DNA of 62,469 nt from Roseobacter sp. (GCA_024636495.1 JAGXGZ010000005.1:1-62469); one strand, 5' to 3'; positions 1 through 10,880 are shown, numbered from the stretch's first letter. The notes: generated by a model not told the origin, from the sequence alone. Program-made: numbers and translations.

Positions 1-120
1 CGCGCACTCGACGTCCTGCGGCGAGACACATCCAAGGGCTCTCTCACCATAAAAATCAAACGGGCAGGCTGGGACACCACCTTCTTACGCAGCATTCTCA
101 GTGACTTGGCAACAACATGA
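1..120 (+). CDS. ISAs1-family transposase, C-terminal fragment (partial at window edge)
   Basis: The first frame is open from the window edge to a TGA at 118-120 and encodes the last 39 residues of a protein. The tail KRAGWDTTFLRSILSDL, with an upstream RALDVLRRDTSKGSL, resembles the C-terminus of ISAs1-family (H-repeat type) DDE transposases. Only the end is visible, so intactness cannot be judged. The fragment ends inside the 3' end of the convergent DUF4238 gene. Family assignment is from memory of the C-terminal pattern. Confidence 0.55.
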   Translation, partial: RALDVLRRDTSKGSLTIKIKRAGWDTTFLRSILSDLATT

Positions 121-934
121 GCCAAACGCGATTGCCCTGCCAAGCGCATGCAAGTTGCATTTCATTAATTTCCCGAATTTCAATTCTACTAAGAAATCTT
201 GTATTTCTGATAAAAGAAAAGTCTCCTGTTGGAGACTTTCTGCCAACCAGAGCAACATGTGGTGAGAGAGGAAGTATTGCTCTGGTTTTTCTAGTTGGCA
301 AGAAATTGCAAATATTTGGCCATCTTTTCCCATACCCAGATTCGTACCAAACAATCGGATTGTCTGAAGTAAGGATGGTCTGTCCTTTTGGAACGTATAA
401 GATTCGATACTGCAATGTAGCTAAGACGCCAGCATATCTTCTCAAGTAGTGGATCATCGCATGGAGTGACCGATGTGGATCAATCGTAACAACCAAGTGT
501 TCGGCTATATCTTCTAACCCAGCAGGTGGCTTGGGAAACTCTGTAGCAGGTATCCGTTTCGCGATCCGGTTCACGTAGTTTGCCAGTCCGATTTCGAAAC
601 CTTCACGAAAACTTGGCGTTCTAATCGCCATGGATAGAATCGTCTCAACAAATAATTTGATGTCTATCTCTTGTTCTTTTTTGAGCAACGAATTTAAAAG
701 ATCAGGGAAGCTTGTTTCAATATTGTTCAGCAGAACAGATTCGATTGATTGGTCAGCGTTCTCTATACCCTCAACTGGCTGGCTGAAATAATGAAAACTG
801 GTTAACGCGTTTGAAGGTCTAGGCCTTAATGTTTGCGATCTTCGCTTGGAGAAGACCGTTAATCGCCCATCACTTTCTACAAAGTTCTCCAGATAAACTC
901 TTGGAATGGAGTGATGTTGTTTTGGTACAGACAC
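98..934 (-). CDS. DUF4238 domain-containing protein
   Basis: A 278-residue protein beginning MSVPKQHHSIPRVYLENF, the characteristic start of the DUF4238 family (KQHH..P..YL..F). The family has no established biochemical role. There is no signal peptide or membrane segment. The gene lies 15 bp downstream of the parE stop on the same strand, so it may be co-transcribed with parE. Its 3' end overlaps the ISAs1 fragment. It is visibly more AT-rich than parE and uses many A/T-ending codons, which points to recent acquisition. Confidence 0.75.
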   Translation of the reverse strand: MSVPKQHHSIPRVYLENFVESDGRLTVFSKRRSQTLRPRPSNALTSFHYFSQPVEGIENADQSIESVLLNNIETSFPDLLNSLLKKEQEIDIKLFVETILSMAIRTPSFREGFEIGLANYVNRIAKRIPATEFPKPPAGLEDIAEHLVVTIDPHRSLHAMIHYLRRYAGVLATLQYRILYVPKGQTILTSDNPIVWYESGYGKRWPNICNFLPTRKTRAILPLSPHVALVGRKSPTGDFSFIRNTRFLSRIEIREINEMQLACAWQGNRVWLMLLPSH

Positions 935-949
935 TATGTCTCGAACCCC

Positions 950-2911
950 TCAAACATCCAACTCCTCCACAAACTGCGCGTTCTCTTGGATATACTGATA
1001 GCGCAGCTCCGGCTTTTTGCCCATCAGACGCTCCACCAGATCGCCGGTCTGGCCGGGGGTGTCCTCTTGGACCGTCACGCGGATCAGCTTGCGGGTGCCG
1101 GGGTCCATTGTGGTTTCTTTCAAATCCTTGGCGTCCATTTCACCAAGGCCCTTAAAGCGTTGCAGGTCGATCTTGCCCTTGCCGCCCAGACCTTTCTCAA
1201 GCCAGTATTCCTTGCCCGCCTCATCCGCTACGTAAACGCGTTTGGCCCCTTGGGTCAGGCGGTACAGCGGCGGGCAGGCCAGATACAGGTGGCCCGCGTC
1301 GATCATCGGGCGCATCTGGGTGTAGAAGAACGTCATCAGCAGCGCCGCGATATGCGCGCCGTCCACATCCGCGTCGGTCATGATGATGATCTTGTCATAG
1401 CGCAGATCGTCCAGCACGAATTTGCTGCCCATGCCCACGCCAAGCGCCTCGCACAGATCGTTGATCTCGGCGTTGGTGTTCAGCTTGCCGGATGCCGCGC
1501 CCAGCACGTTAAGGATCTTGCCCTTGAGCGGCAGCAGCGCTTGGTTCACGCGGTTGCGCGCCCCCTTGCCGGACCCCCCCGCCGAATCGCCTTCGACGAT
1601 GAACAATTCGGTGCCTTCGCGGGTCTTTGACGTGCAATCGGTCAGCTTGCCGGGCAGGCGCAGTTTCTTGGTGGCGGTCTTGCGCGCGGTTTCTTTTTCC
1701 TGACGGCGGCGCAGGCGTTCTTCGGCCCGCAGTACAAGGAAATCAAGGATCGCGCCTGCGGATTTCGTGTCGGACGCCAGCCAGTTGTCAAAGTGGTCAC
1801 GGACCGAGTTTTCGACCAGTCGTTGCGCATCGACCGTGGCAAGGCGGTCCTTGGTCTGGCCCACGAATTCCGGCTCGCGGATAAAGCATGACACCAGCGC
1901 GCAGCCGCCCGTGATCAGGTCTTCGCGGGTGATGGTGGCGGCCTTTTTATTGCCAACCAATTCGCCGTAGGCCTTCACGCCTTTCAGGATCGCCGCCCAG
2001 AAACCGGCCTCGTGGGTGCCGCCTTCGGGGGTGGGGATGGTGTTACAATAGGATTGGATGAAACCGTCGCGCGAGGGCGTCCAGTTGATCGCCCATTCGA
2101 CCTTGCCGGGCACGCCGAATTTTTCCTTGAAATCGACCATGCCGCCAAAAGGGGCCTCGGCGTAGGTGGTTGATCCCTTTAGCGTTTCATTCAGATAATC
2201 CGACAGGCCGCCCGGAAAGTGGAACGTCGCCTCGGCCGGGGTGGTGCCGTCTTTTTGCGCGGTCTTCCAGCGAATTTCGACGCCGGAAAACAGATAGGCC
2301 TTGGACCGCGCCATCGCGAACAGGCGGGCAGGTTTCAGCGTCAACGCGCCAAAGATGTCGGGATCAGGATGAAACGTGACCGCCGTCCCGCGCCGGTTTG
2401 GGGCGGCACCGATTTTCTCAAGCTTGCCTTGGGGGATGCCGCGCGAAAACTCCATCGCGAAAAGTTCACGGTTGCGCGCGACTTCGACCCGCAGATGGTC
2501 GGACAGCGCGTTCACCACTGACGATCCCACGCCGTGCAAGCCGCCCGATGTCTCGTACGAATCGCCAGAGAATTTGCCGCCCGCGTTCAGCGTGCAAAAG
2601 ATGATTTCCAGCGCAGATTTGGTGGGGTCCTTGGGGTGCGGATCGATCGGGATGCCGCGCCCGTTATCGCGCACGGTGACATGGCCGTTTTCGTGCAATT
2701 CAAGCTCGATCCATGTGGCATGGCCCGCGACGGCCTCGTCCATGGAGTTATCGATGATTTCTGCCACCATATGGTGCAAGGCACGGTCGTCCTTGCCGCC
2801 GATATACATACCGGGGCGCAGGCGCACGTGCTCCATATCCTCAAGCACCTGAATGGATGAGGCGTCATATTCCGAAGCCTTGGACTGCGTGCCGGAAAGA
2901 AGATCGGACAT
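950..2911 (-). CDS. parE: DNA topoisomerase IV subunit B
   Basis: ATPase subunit of topoisomerase IV, which with ParC decatenates daughter chromosomes. The 653-residue protein has the usual length. The GHKL ATPase shows EIIDNSMDEA, the DNGRGIP motif and the GGLHGVGSSVVNAL loop in the N-terminal third. The TOPRIM domain follows with EGDSAGGS and the metal-binding DADVDGAHI. The C-terminus ends RYQYIQENAQFVEELDV, typical of ParE. The start MSDLLSG precedes the conserved IQVLEDMEHVRLRPGMYIG block. It is divergent from dddL. Confidence 0.96.
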   Translation of the reverse strand: MSDLLSGTQSKASEYDASSIQVLEDMEHVRLRPGMYIGGKDDRALHHMVAEIIDNSMDEAVAGHATWIELELHENGHVTVRDNGRGIPIDPHPKDPTKSALEIIFCTLNAGGKFSGDSYETSGGLHGVGSSVVNALSDHLRVEVARNRELFAMEFSRGIPQGKLEKIGAAPNRRGTAVTFHPDPDIFGALTLKPARLFAMARSKAYLFSGVEIRWKTAQKDGTTPAEATFHFPGGLSDYLNETLKGSTTYAEAPFGGMVDFKEKFGVPGKVEWAINWTPSRDGFIQSYCNTIPTPEGGTHEAGFWAAILKGVKAYGELVGNKKAATITREDLITGGCALVSCFIREPEFVGQTKDRLATVDAQRLVENSVRDHFDNWLASDTKSAGAILDFLVLRAEERLRRRQEKETARKTATKKLRLPGKLTDCTSKTREGTELFIVEGDSAGGSGKGARNRVNQALLPLKGKILNVLGAASGKLNTNAEINDLCEALGVGMGSKFVLDDLRYDKIIIMTDADVDGAHIAALLMTFFYTQMRPMIDAGHLYLACPPLYRLTQGAKRVYVADEAGKEYWLEKGLGGKGKIDLQRFKGLGEMDAKDLKETTMDPGTRKLIRVTVQEDTPGQTGDLVERLMGKKPELRYQYIQENAQFVEELDV

Positions 2912-3062
2912 GGTGGGGCCTGCCTGTCTGTTGCTTTTGATTGGCGCCGACTATGCCAGACCGCAGGGGGCGGGGGAAGGGCGGATCATGTCGCAATTCG
3001 GCGTTTCGTTCCGGCGTGATCTTGCTATCAGCGTGGTAAATACGCGTTTGAGAGTATCTTCC

Positions 3063-3722
3063 ATGACAGACATCACCACCCTGCGCGATGCGCCCAACTG
3101 GCGCTACATGCTGCAAGAATGCGACGAGCTGTATCGCTTTTTACCAGCTGGTGGCAGCGACAAGATCAGGACGCACCAGCGCAAGGCCCGCGAGGCGATT
3201 GCGCGCCTGCTGAAACGCAACGCCGAGGTCCGGTTGCAGCCACGCGCTGAAAAGCCTGTCGTCGCCCATTTGCGCCGTGCGCTGGACGAGGGGCGACAGG
3301 GCGCGCTTGCCCCGGCGGTACGTGCGTTGGACGCTGTGGCGCCGCTGCTAAGTTGGCAATACGGCTATGAAAAAGTGCCCAAAGGGCTGACCAACACCTA
3401 TGCCTACGCGGAAATTGCAGGCGCCCAAGGCCCTGTGATCAGCGACGAGATCATTCTTGGCGTTGTCCTGTTCGCCCCGGGCTGCACCTATCCCGCGCAC
3501 TCCCACAAAGGCATTACCGAAAGCTATGTCTGTCTTTCGGGGGCGGTGTCCGAGAACCATCAAGGCGTCTATGTGCCCGGATCAATGATTTTTAACCCGC
3601 CCGAGCATCTGCACCGCATCACCGTCGGTGACCGCGAACCGGCCCTGTTGGCCTATGCTTGGCTAGGGGCCCCCACGGACCTGCATGAACAGAAAATGGT
3701 GTTCACGCGGGGAAAGAAATAG
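3063..3722 (+). CDS. dddL: Dimethylsulfoniopropionate lyase DddL
   Basis: Cleaves the algal osmolyte DMSP to dimethyl sulfide and acrylate. The 219-residue protein matches DddL in length and layout: an N-terminal helical part (RDAPNWRYMLQE, LYRFLPAGGSDKIR) and a C-terminal cupin. The metal site is visible as H146 and H148 (YPAHSHKGITESY), E153, Y155 and a histidine in PPEHLHRI (182/184). ATG 3063 is preferred because family similarity starts there; an in-frame ATG at 2988 would add 25 residues of unlike sequence. No dmdA or acrylate-using genes are adjacent. A decayed IS5 element lies 120 bp downstream. Confidence 0.88.
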   Translation: MTDITTLRDAPNWRYMLQECDELYRFLPAGGSDKIRTHQRKAREAIARLLKRNAEVRLQPRAEKPVVAHLRRALDEGRQGALAPAVRALDAVAPLLSWQYGYEKVPKGLTNTYAYAEIAGAQGPVISDEIILGVVLFAPGCTYPAHSHKGITESYVCLSGAVSENHQGVYVPGSMIFNPPEHLHRITVGDREPALLAYAWLGAPTDLHEQKMVFTRGKK

Positions 3723-3980
3723 CGGCGCCTGCATATATAAATCGGACCAGGTGATGACTTCCGTTTGATATGCAGACCGTCGGCTGGTTTTGCGGTTCGA
3801 CACATATCAGAAATTCACTGATGAATGCGCTCCATTTGCCTAGGCTCCAGACTCATTGATTTATAACCAGAACAAGATGGTTGCTGCGAGGGCGATTGCA
3901 GACAGGAATACCTTTGGACAACGGTTGTATCGGGTGGCAATCCGTGGCCAGTCTTTTAAGCGACCTAACATGATCTCGAT

Positions 3981-4021
3981 CACTGCCTGACAGTGCAGTG
4001 CGCAGCAATGTCACGAGAGGG
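3981..4021 (+). repeat. 41-bp hairpin-bearing insertion, copy A
   Basis: A 41-bp segment starting CACTGCCTGACAGTGCAGTG that interrupts the IS5 transposase C-terminal coding region. It matches copy B (4052-4092) at 36 of 41 positions and lies in the same orientation. The first 20 bases can form a CACTGC/GCAGTG hairpin with an 8-base loop, and two of the five mismatches fall in that loop. No target duplication is evident. Confidence 0.7.
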
Positions 4022-4051
4022 GCGGTTGCGTCGTTTGTAGCGGCGCTACTC

Positions 4052-4092
4052 CACTGCCCGTCAGTGCAGTGCAAAGCAATGTCACGAAAGGG
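4052..4092 (+). repeat. 41-bp hairpin-bearing insertion, copy B
   Basis: Second copy of the 41-bp segment, starting CACTGCCCGTCAGTGCAGTG and ending in GCAATGTCACGAAAGGG. It lies 30 bp from copy A, and those 30 bp encode native transposase sequence. Deleting both copies in silico restores the conserved IS5 C-terminal frame down to the final TAA. Confidence 0.7.
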
Positions 4093-4916
4093 ATATTTGA
4101 CGGGCTTGTCGCGCGACTTCCGCGCCGGAATGCAGGGCGTTATTCCCCTATCTATAAGGGCCTCACGGAACCAATCCGCGTCATAGCCCCGGTCTCCCAA
4201 TAACCAACCGGCAGCTGGCAGGCTACTCACGAGGGCTCTGGCCCCAGTGTAGTCACTGACTTGGCCTGCAGTCATGAAGAACCGGATCGGCCGTCCAAGC
4301 GTGTCGGTAACGGCATGCAACTTCGTGTTCATACCACCTTTTGTCCGCCCGATCAGACGTCCACGCCCCCCTTTTTTAACCGCAGGCTTGACGCCGTGCG
4401 ATGCGCTTTGTCCCTCTCATAGCTGCAAGCAGCGATTGCCGGGCAGTGGATAAGTCGCGTCGATCGAGATCGTTTGAGTATCAGGTGCCCCAACAGCCAG
4501 TCCTGTCATGATCCTAGCAAAAACACCCATATCGCTCCACTGCTTCCAGCGATTGTAAAGTGTCTTGCAAGGACCATACTCTTTCGGCGCATCACACCAC
4601 CGAAACCATTGCGATTGATGAAGATAATCCCACTGAGCACGCGCCGGTCATCAACACGCGGCACACCATGGCTCTTCGGAAAATTACGGCTGAAGGCGCG
4701 CCATTTGATCTTCGCTCAGCCAGTAAAAATTACTCATAATCCCCCCAGTTCGAGGAGCTTGAATCATGCAGGCCCGACAGCCTCAGGTAAATTTATGGGT
4801 CTGGAGCCTAAATTTAAGTCAAAGTATAATGGTACGGCCAAGAAAATGGGCCTGTATCATCAAACTACCTGCACCCGAGTTTGGACCGAAAAATCCGGTC
4901 GGGCGCAGGCTGCCCT

Positions 4917-5789
4917 TTATAGCCACCCCAATATCGCATCCGCCACCTCTTGGGGCTTTTGGTGGTGCAGCCAGTGATCGGCACCCTTTATTGCGACGCG
5001 GGTCAGAGCGGGGGCGTAATCCTCAAGCCCTTCGGTCGAGGCAGGTAAAAGTGCTGTGTCATTTTCCCCCCAGATCAGAAGATGCGGGCAGCGCACTTGC
5101 AGACGCGCCGGATCAAACACCAGCGCATCCTCTATCGCCTCTCCAGTTTGGCCAAGGCGCAACGGCGAGGCGCGATACCAGTTGATCATTCCGCGCAGGC
5201 CTGCCGCATCACGCCATGCCGCCTTATATCCGGCCAGCGTGTCGCCTTGCAGCCAGTCCATGTCCATGTGGGCGGAAAACAGGCCCATCAGCTTGGCGAA
5301 ATCATCCGCCGCCAGAATGTCTTGTGATCCTTCGCGGCGCAGGAAATGGATGTATTGTGAGGCGTCGGTTTGCGGCCCGCCCTTGGCCAGTTCGCGTTGG
5401 AACGGGGCAGGGTGGACGCCGTTCATGATGATCAGTTTCGACACCAGTTCGGGCCGCCCGATGGCCAGCGCATAGGCGACAGAGGCCCCCCAATCATGCC
5501 CCAGCAAGATCACCGGTTCGGTGCCGATCAGCGCCGCCATGTCGCTCACCAAGTGGGACGTCTTGTAGTGTTCAACCTCGGTCGGTCGCCAGCTTTGCCC
5601 GTAACCGCGCTGGTCGGGGGCGATGCAATGAAACCGTTCGGCCAGCAGCGGGGCAAGGTCGGCCCATGCAACCGAATATTCGGGAAACCCGTGTAGCATC
5701 AGCAATTTCGGCGCGTCTTTGTGGCCCCAATGTCGTGTCAGGATCGGGTTGCCGTTGATCTGGTGTGTTTCGGTCCAATGGGCTGTCAT
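4917..5789 (-). CDS. Alpha/beta hydrolase, epoxide hydrolase / haloalkane dehalogenase type
   Basis: A 290-residue cytosolic alpha/beta hydrolase. The HGFPE oxyanion loop, DQRGYGQS and the nucleophile elbow GHDWGA (aspartate nucleophile) are those of the epoxide hydrolase/haloalkane dehalogenase branch. The acid and histidine are likely in WGENDTALLP and KGADHWLHHQ. The substrate cannot be read from sequence. The next gene upstream on the same strand is another hydrolase 27 bp away, so the two may be co-transcribed. Confidence 0.85.
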   Translation of the reverse strand: MTAHWTETHQINGNPILTRHWGHKDAPKLLMLHGFPEYSVAWADLAPLLAERFHCIAPDQRGYGQSWRPTEVEHYKTSHLVSDMAALIGTEPVILLGHDWGASVAYALAIGRPELVSKLIIMNGVHPAPFQRELAKGGPQTDASQYIHFLRREGSQDILAADDFAKLMGLFSAHMDMDWLQGDTLAGYKAAWRDAAGLRGMINWYRASPLRLGQTGEAIEDALVFDPARLQVRCPHLLIWGENDTALLPASTEGLEDYAPALTRVAIKGADHWLHHQKPQEVADAILGWL

Positions 5790-5816
5790 CTGCCGTGCCT
5801 TCCTTGGATTAGGGGT

Positions 5817-6926
5817 TTAACGCGCTGGCAAGTGTTCAAGCGACAAACCGATATGGGTTCCGGGCGCAAAGCCTTGCCATGTCTGGCCATCCAGATACGG
5901 CATGAAATCCTCGCCGCGCAGGTGCATCCCCATAAAGGCGGCTGCAAAATGTTGGGCGATATTGTTCATCCGCAAGGTATCCCACACGGCATCTGCGTAG
6001 TGGTCGAACGGGGGCCAGCCCAAAACATCTGACATCGCCCAGCTTTCAGTCGGCGCGGGATAGGGGGCCGCTGCATTGTGACCCGCATTCTGAAAGCTGA
6101 GTAAATAGCGCGCGCCCGATGCGCCCTCGAATACCGTGCGCATCGCGGCGTAGTTTGAAACGTCGTCAGCGGTGCCGGCCATCAGCAGCATCGGGGTATC
6201 CATCTGCGCCAGCCCGTCCGCATCCCACATGCGCTGACCGTTGCCCCAAGGACCGATGGGAATGATCGCTTTCAGCCGTGGGTCGCGCAGCGACGCATGG
6301 CTGTCCGACCCCGCCAGATGTACGGCCAGCCCCGCCTCTGTTCCCGCACGCGGATGGATCAACGCCGAGGGCGCAAGGCCTGCGCCGCCAAAGATCAGCG
6401 CGCCGTACCCGCCCATCGAATAGCCGATCAGGCCGACGTTCTCGCTATCGACCAGATCGCCCAGATCACCACCCAGCATCGCCATCCCGTCAATCACACC
6501 GCGCTGATCCAACGGACGGTTCAGCAAGGTAACACCAAACGCCTGCTGATCGTCATAGGTGCTGCCCGCATGATCGGGGGCGGCCACGACGTAACCCTTG
6601 GCGGCAAGGCTTTCGGCAAGATGGCCAAGAAGGAAGCGGTTACCGGGATACCCGTGCGATATGACGATAAGGGGGGCGGTGCCGTTTGCAGGCTGCGCAT
6701 TGCGGCAAGCAGACCCGTGCAGGGTCGTGGGCGTCACCCCATCGCGGATCAGCGTGTGGTAAACAGTGCCGGGCGATGTGTCTGGGTGCGCCGGATACCA
6801 GATTTCCGTGGTCAGCGACCTGCCAGCCGAGATTTCAAATTCATGCGTTGTTACGCCCACCGGATGGGGCCCTCGTGCAGCAAGTTCGGGCGCGTCGGGG
6901 CGGATCAGGTCGATACGGTTTTGCAT
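5817..6926 (-). CDS. Alpha/beta hydrolase, PAF-acetylhydrolase / dienelactone hydrolase-like
   Basis: A 369-residue hydrolase with the nucleophile elbow GYSMGG in VGLIGYSMGGYGAL, an HGYPGNRF oxyanion loop and the late histidine in FQNAGHNAAA. The layout (SAGRSLTTEIWYPA, ISHGYPG, DHAGSTYDD) resembles the predicted dienelactone hydrolase/PAF-acetylhydrolase-like group. ATG 6926 (MQNRIDLIRP) is chosen because the 42 residues upstream in the open frame are Arg/Pro-rich and unlike the family. No signal peptide is seen from this start. The substrate is unknown. Confidence 0.75.
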   Translation of the reverse strand: MQNRIDLIRPDAPELAARGPHPVGVTTHEFEISAGRSLTTEIWYPAHPDTSPGTVYHTLIRDGVTPTTLHGSACRNAQPANGTAPLIVISHGYPGNRFLLGHLAESLAAKGYVVAAPDHAGSTYDDQQAFGVTLLNRPLDQRGVIDGMAMLGGDLGDLVDSENVGLIGYSMGGYGALIFGGAGLAPSALIHPRAGTEAGLAVHLAGSDSHASLRDPRLKAIIPIGPWGNGQRMWDADGLAQMDTPMLLMAGTADDVSNYAAMRTVFEGASGARYLLSFQNAGHNAAAPYPAPTESWAMSDVLGWPPFDHYADAVWDTLRMNNIAQHFAAAFMGMHLRGEDFMPYLDGQTWQGFAPGTHIGLSLEHLPAR

Positions 6927-7144
6927 GGATAAGCCTTTGAGTGGAATTGCCGGGACTGTGACGGGCGGCACCGCTTTAGGCAAGCGTGACGCGGCGCGAA
7001 ACAGCAGTCGGCAAAAGGGTTTTCCACCGCCCCAATCAATCTTGACCGGCATCGGCTGGAACCATTCCGGCGCGGGAAGCGTATGCTTTTGGGCCCTGTC
7101 TTGCGGCCCTTTCCCTTGGGCATTTGTCGGCGTATGAGACCGTT

Positions 7145-8509
7145 ATGAAATCAACCATGACATATTCTGCCCACGCCCGCGCCATTGCGGTCATGGGCTT
7201 ACCGCTTGTTGGCGGGCATCTGGGACAAGTCGCCATTGGTGTGACCGACACGGTTATGGTGGGATGGTACGGCGTTGATGAATTGGCCGCTGTTACCCTT
7301 GCCAGCACCTATTTCCTAGTCCTTTTGATTTTCGGGTCGGGCTTTGCGTGGGGCGTGATGCCGATGGTTGCGACTTTCGAGGCCGAAGGCGACGAGGTCA
7401 GCCTGCGCCGCGCGACGCGTATGGGGCTTTGGTTGTCTGTGGGGTTCGCGCTCTTGGCATTGCCGCTGATGATCTGGTCGCGCCCTGTCATGGCGCTGAT
7501 GGGCCAGGATCCCGCGCTGGCCGAGATGGTCCGACAGTATCTGGCGATTGCGGGCTGGGGGATCATTCCGGCGCTGCTTGTGATGGTGCTGAAAAGTTAT
7601 CTGGCCGCACTGGAACGCACCCAAGTCGTGTTCTGGATCACGATTGTCGCCGCCATTGCAAATGTACTGGCAAATTACGCTTTCATCTTTGGCAACTGGG
7701 GTGCGCCTGAATTGGGCATTCGCGGGGCGGCGATTGCGTCGCTTGGGTCAAACTTGGTCGCATTGCTGGCGGTGGTGATCTATGTGCTCAAGGCCATGCC
7801 GCAGCACCAAATTTTCGTGCGCTTGTGGCGGCCCGACTGGGAAATGCTGGCCCGCGTGTTCCGCCTTGGCCTGCCCATCGGTATTACTGGGCTTAGCGAA
7901 GTGGGTCTGTTCGCGGCCTCTGCCGTGATGATGGGGTGGTTGGGGACCATTGCCTTGGCCGCACATGGCATTGCGCTGCAATTGGCGTCCATAACGTTTA
8001 TGGTGCATCTAGGAATTAGCAATGTCGCGACGATCCGGGCGGGTAATGCCTACGGTCGACGTGATCCGGGTCATTTGGCACGCGGTGCCATTACCGGCAC
8101 GGCAATGTCCGTGATTGTCGCAAGTCTGACGATTTTGGGCTTTGTCATCTGGCCCGAGGCCTTGATTGATCTGTTCATGCAAGAAAACGAACCTGCACGG
8201 GATCAGATATTGGCGGTCGGTGTCGGGCTTTTGGCGATGGCGGCGCTGTTCCAGCTTGTGGACGGGGCGCAGGCGGTTGCACTGGGGCTGTTGCGCGGCG
8301 TGCAAGATACCAAAATACCGATGATCCTCGCTGGGATCAGCTATTGGCTCGTGGGCATCCCCGTATCTTATTTGCTGGGATTCGGTATGGGCCTTGATGG
8401 TATTGGCGTGTGGCTGGGGCTGGTGATCGGGCTGGGCGTGGCAGCCGTTTTGCTTAATGCGCGGTTCTGGGGCATCTCGATGAAAACCCTGCGCCAGCAG
8501 GCGGCTTAG
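7145..8509 (+). CDS. MATE family multidrug/toxin efflux transporter
   Basis: About 454 residues with some twelve hydrophobic segments, typical of MATE exporters that couple drug or organic-cation efflux to Na+ or H+ entry at the inner membrane. Family landmarks include GLPLVGGHLGQVAIGVTDTVM at the first helix, the internal repeat LGLPIGITGLSEVGLF, and GNAYGRRDP. Three ATGs are possible (7124, 7145, 7157); 7145 has GAGA eight bases upstream. The gene converges on the next one with a 4-bp overlap of stop codons. Confidence 0.88.
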   Translation: MKSTMTYSAHARAIAVMGLPLVGGHLGQVAIGVTDTVMVGWYGVDELAAVTLASTYFLVLLIFGSGFAWGVMPMVATFEAEGDEVSLRRATRMGLWLSVGFALLALPLMIWSRPVMALMGQDPALAEMVRQYLAIAGWGIIPALLVMVLKSYLAALERTQVVFWITIVAAIANVLANYAFIFGNWGAPELGIRGAAIASLGSNLVALLAVVIYVLKAMPQHQIFVRLWRPDWEMLARVFRLGLPIGITGLSEVGLFAASAVMMGWLGTIALAAHGIALQLASITFMVHLGISNVATIRAGNAYGRRDPGHLARGAITGTAMSVIVASLTILGFVIWPEALIDLFMQENEPARDQILAVGVGLLAMAALFQLVDGAQAVALGLLRGVQDTKIPMILAGISYWLVGIPVSYLLGFGMGLDGIGVWLGLVIGLGVAAVLLNARFWGISMKTLRQQAA

Positions 8510-8907
8510 CCTGACGCCATACGGTCGGATTTCTTGCGCACCAGCGTGCTGCGCAGGTCATGCATCGCCAGCAACAAGGCGTCCGTCACATTCTCAAGCT
8601 GATCATCGGTCGCTTTCGATTGTACCCATTGCGTCGTCAGATTTAGGTAATCAACGGCGCGGTGAATGTCATCCATGTCACGATGCGCCAACACCTCTTT
8701 GCGCTCGGCCATCCATGTCGTGATGCGATCAATGTCTTCTTCTGACAGAACGCGGTCGCCTTGTGGCTTGATCTCGCCATTGCGGATATTCGCAATGGCG
8801 ATCTGATCCATCTCGATGCGCCGTTGACGGTTCTCGGTATCGATCCGAAACACAGCGGCACCGTTTTCACGGACACGGAAATAATAGTCTGGCAATTCGC
8901 TCGACAT
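8506..8907 (-). CDS. Conserved hypothetical protein, 133 residues
   Basis: A soluble, charged protein (MSSELPDYYFRVRENGAAVFR at the start) with predicted helices and no signal or membrane segment. I do not recognise a named domain. It lies 22 bp downstream of the aspartate aminotransferase gene on the same strand, so it probably shares that transcript. Confidence 0.7.
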   Translation of the reverse strand: MSSELPDYYFRVRENGAAVFRIDTENRQRRIEMDQIAIANIRNGEIKPQGDRVLSEEDIDRITTWMAERKEVLAHRDMDDIHRAVDYLNLTTQWVQSKATDDQLENVTDALLLAMHDLRSTLVRKKSDRMASG

Positions 8908-8929
8908 AGAAAAGGGTGTCCTTTGGGGC

Positions 8930-10613
<1,684 letters not shown>

Positions 10614-10621
<8 letters not shown>

Positions 10622-10880
10622 ATTACGTGAACACAAGGTGAAACGCCTGCACATGCGGTCGATGCGGCGCGGCATCAAAGAGATGGATTTGATCCTTCCC
10701 TCTTATTCTGCGACCCGTTTGGAAAAAATGGATGATGACGCTTTGGCACTTTATGATGAAATGCTCAGCGAAAATGATCATGACCTATATCAATGGGTTA
10801 CGGGACAAACCCTGCCACCCGACGCCTATGTGGCGCTGGTGTCCGATATCAAAACCCACCTTGCTGCGAACCCGCTTTAA
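10614..10880 (+). CDS. sdhE: FAD assembly factor SdhE (succinate dehydrogenase assembly factor 2)
   Basis: An 88-residue protein of the SdhE/SDHAF2 family, which promotes covalent FAD attachment to the SdhA flavoprotein subunit. The diagnostic RGxxE motif is present in MRRGIKEMDLIL, followed by the conserved acidic and tryptophan-containing stretch (YDEMLSENDHDLYQWV). ATG 10614 lies inside the end of the XRE gene. No sdh genes are in the window. Confidence 0.9.

Larger units (their letters stand above)
3853..4737 (-). pseudogene. IS5-family transposase, degraded
   Basis: Read on the minus strand from ATG 4737, the sequence starts MSNFYWLSEDQMARLQP and is interrupted at once by a stop. It continues in pieces (GVPRVDDRRVLSGIIF, KTLYNRWKQWSDMGVFARI, SIDATY) and then a longer open part starting MNTKLHAVTDTLGRPIRF with the DDE-fold motif LLGDRGYDADWF. 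The C-terminal part is broken by two short insertions; without them the frame reads RRYKRRNRIEIMLGRLKDW, the usual IS5 C-terminal block. One further TAG remains. This is a clear relic. Confidence 0.85.
3843..4808 (-). mobile_element. Decayed IS5-family element (IS427-like), bounded by inverted repeats
   Basis: The ends are imperfect inverted repeats beginning GGCTCCAGAC (left, 3843) and, read inward from 4808, GGCTCCAGAC. Both are flanked by TA, which fits the 2-bp target duplication of the IS427 group. The element is about 966 bp, of which 82 bp are two 41-bp insertions. Its transposase gene carries several frameshifts and stops, so the copy cannot transpose by itself. Confidence 0.75.

Noticed and set aside
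2853..3062. Upstream extension of dddL within the same open frame
   Set aside because: It would run into the parE promoter and add sequence unlike DddL; family similarity begins at ATG 3063.
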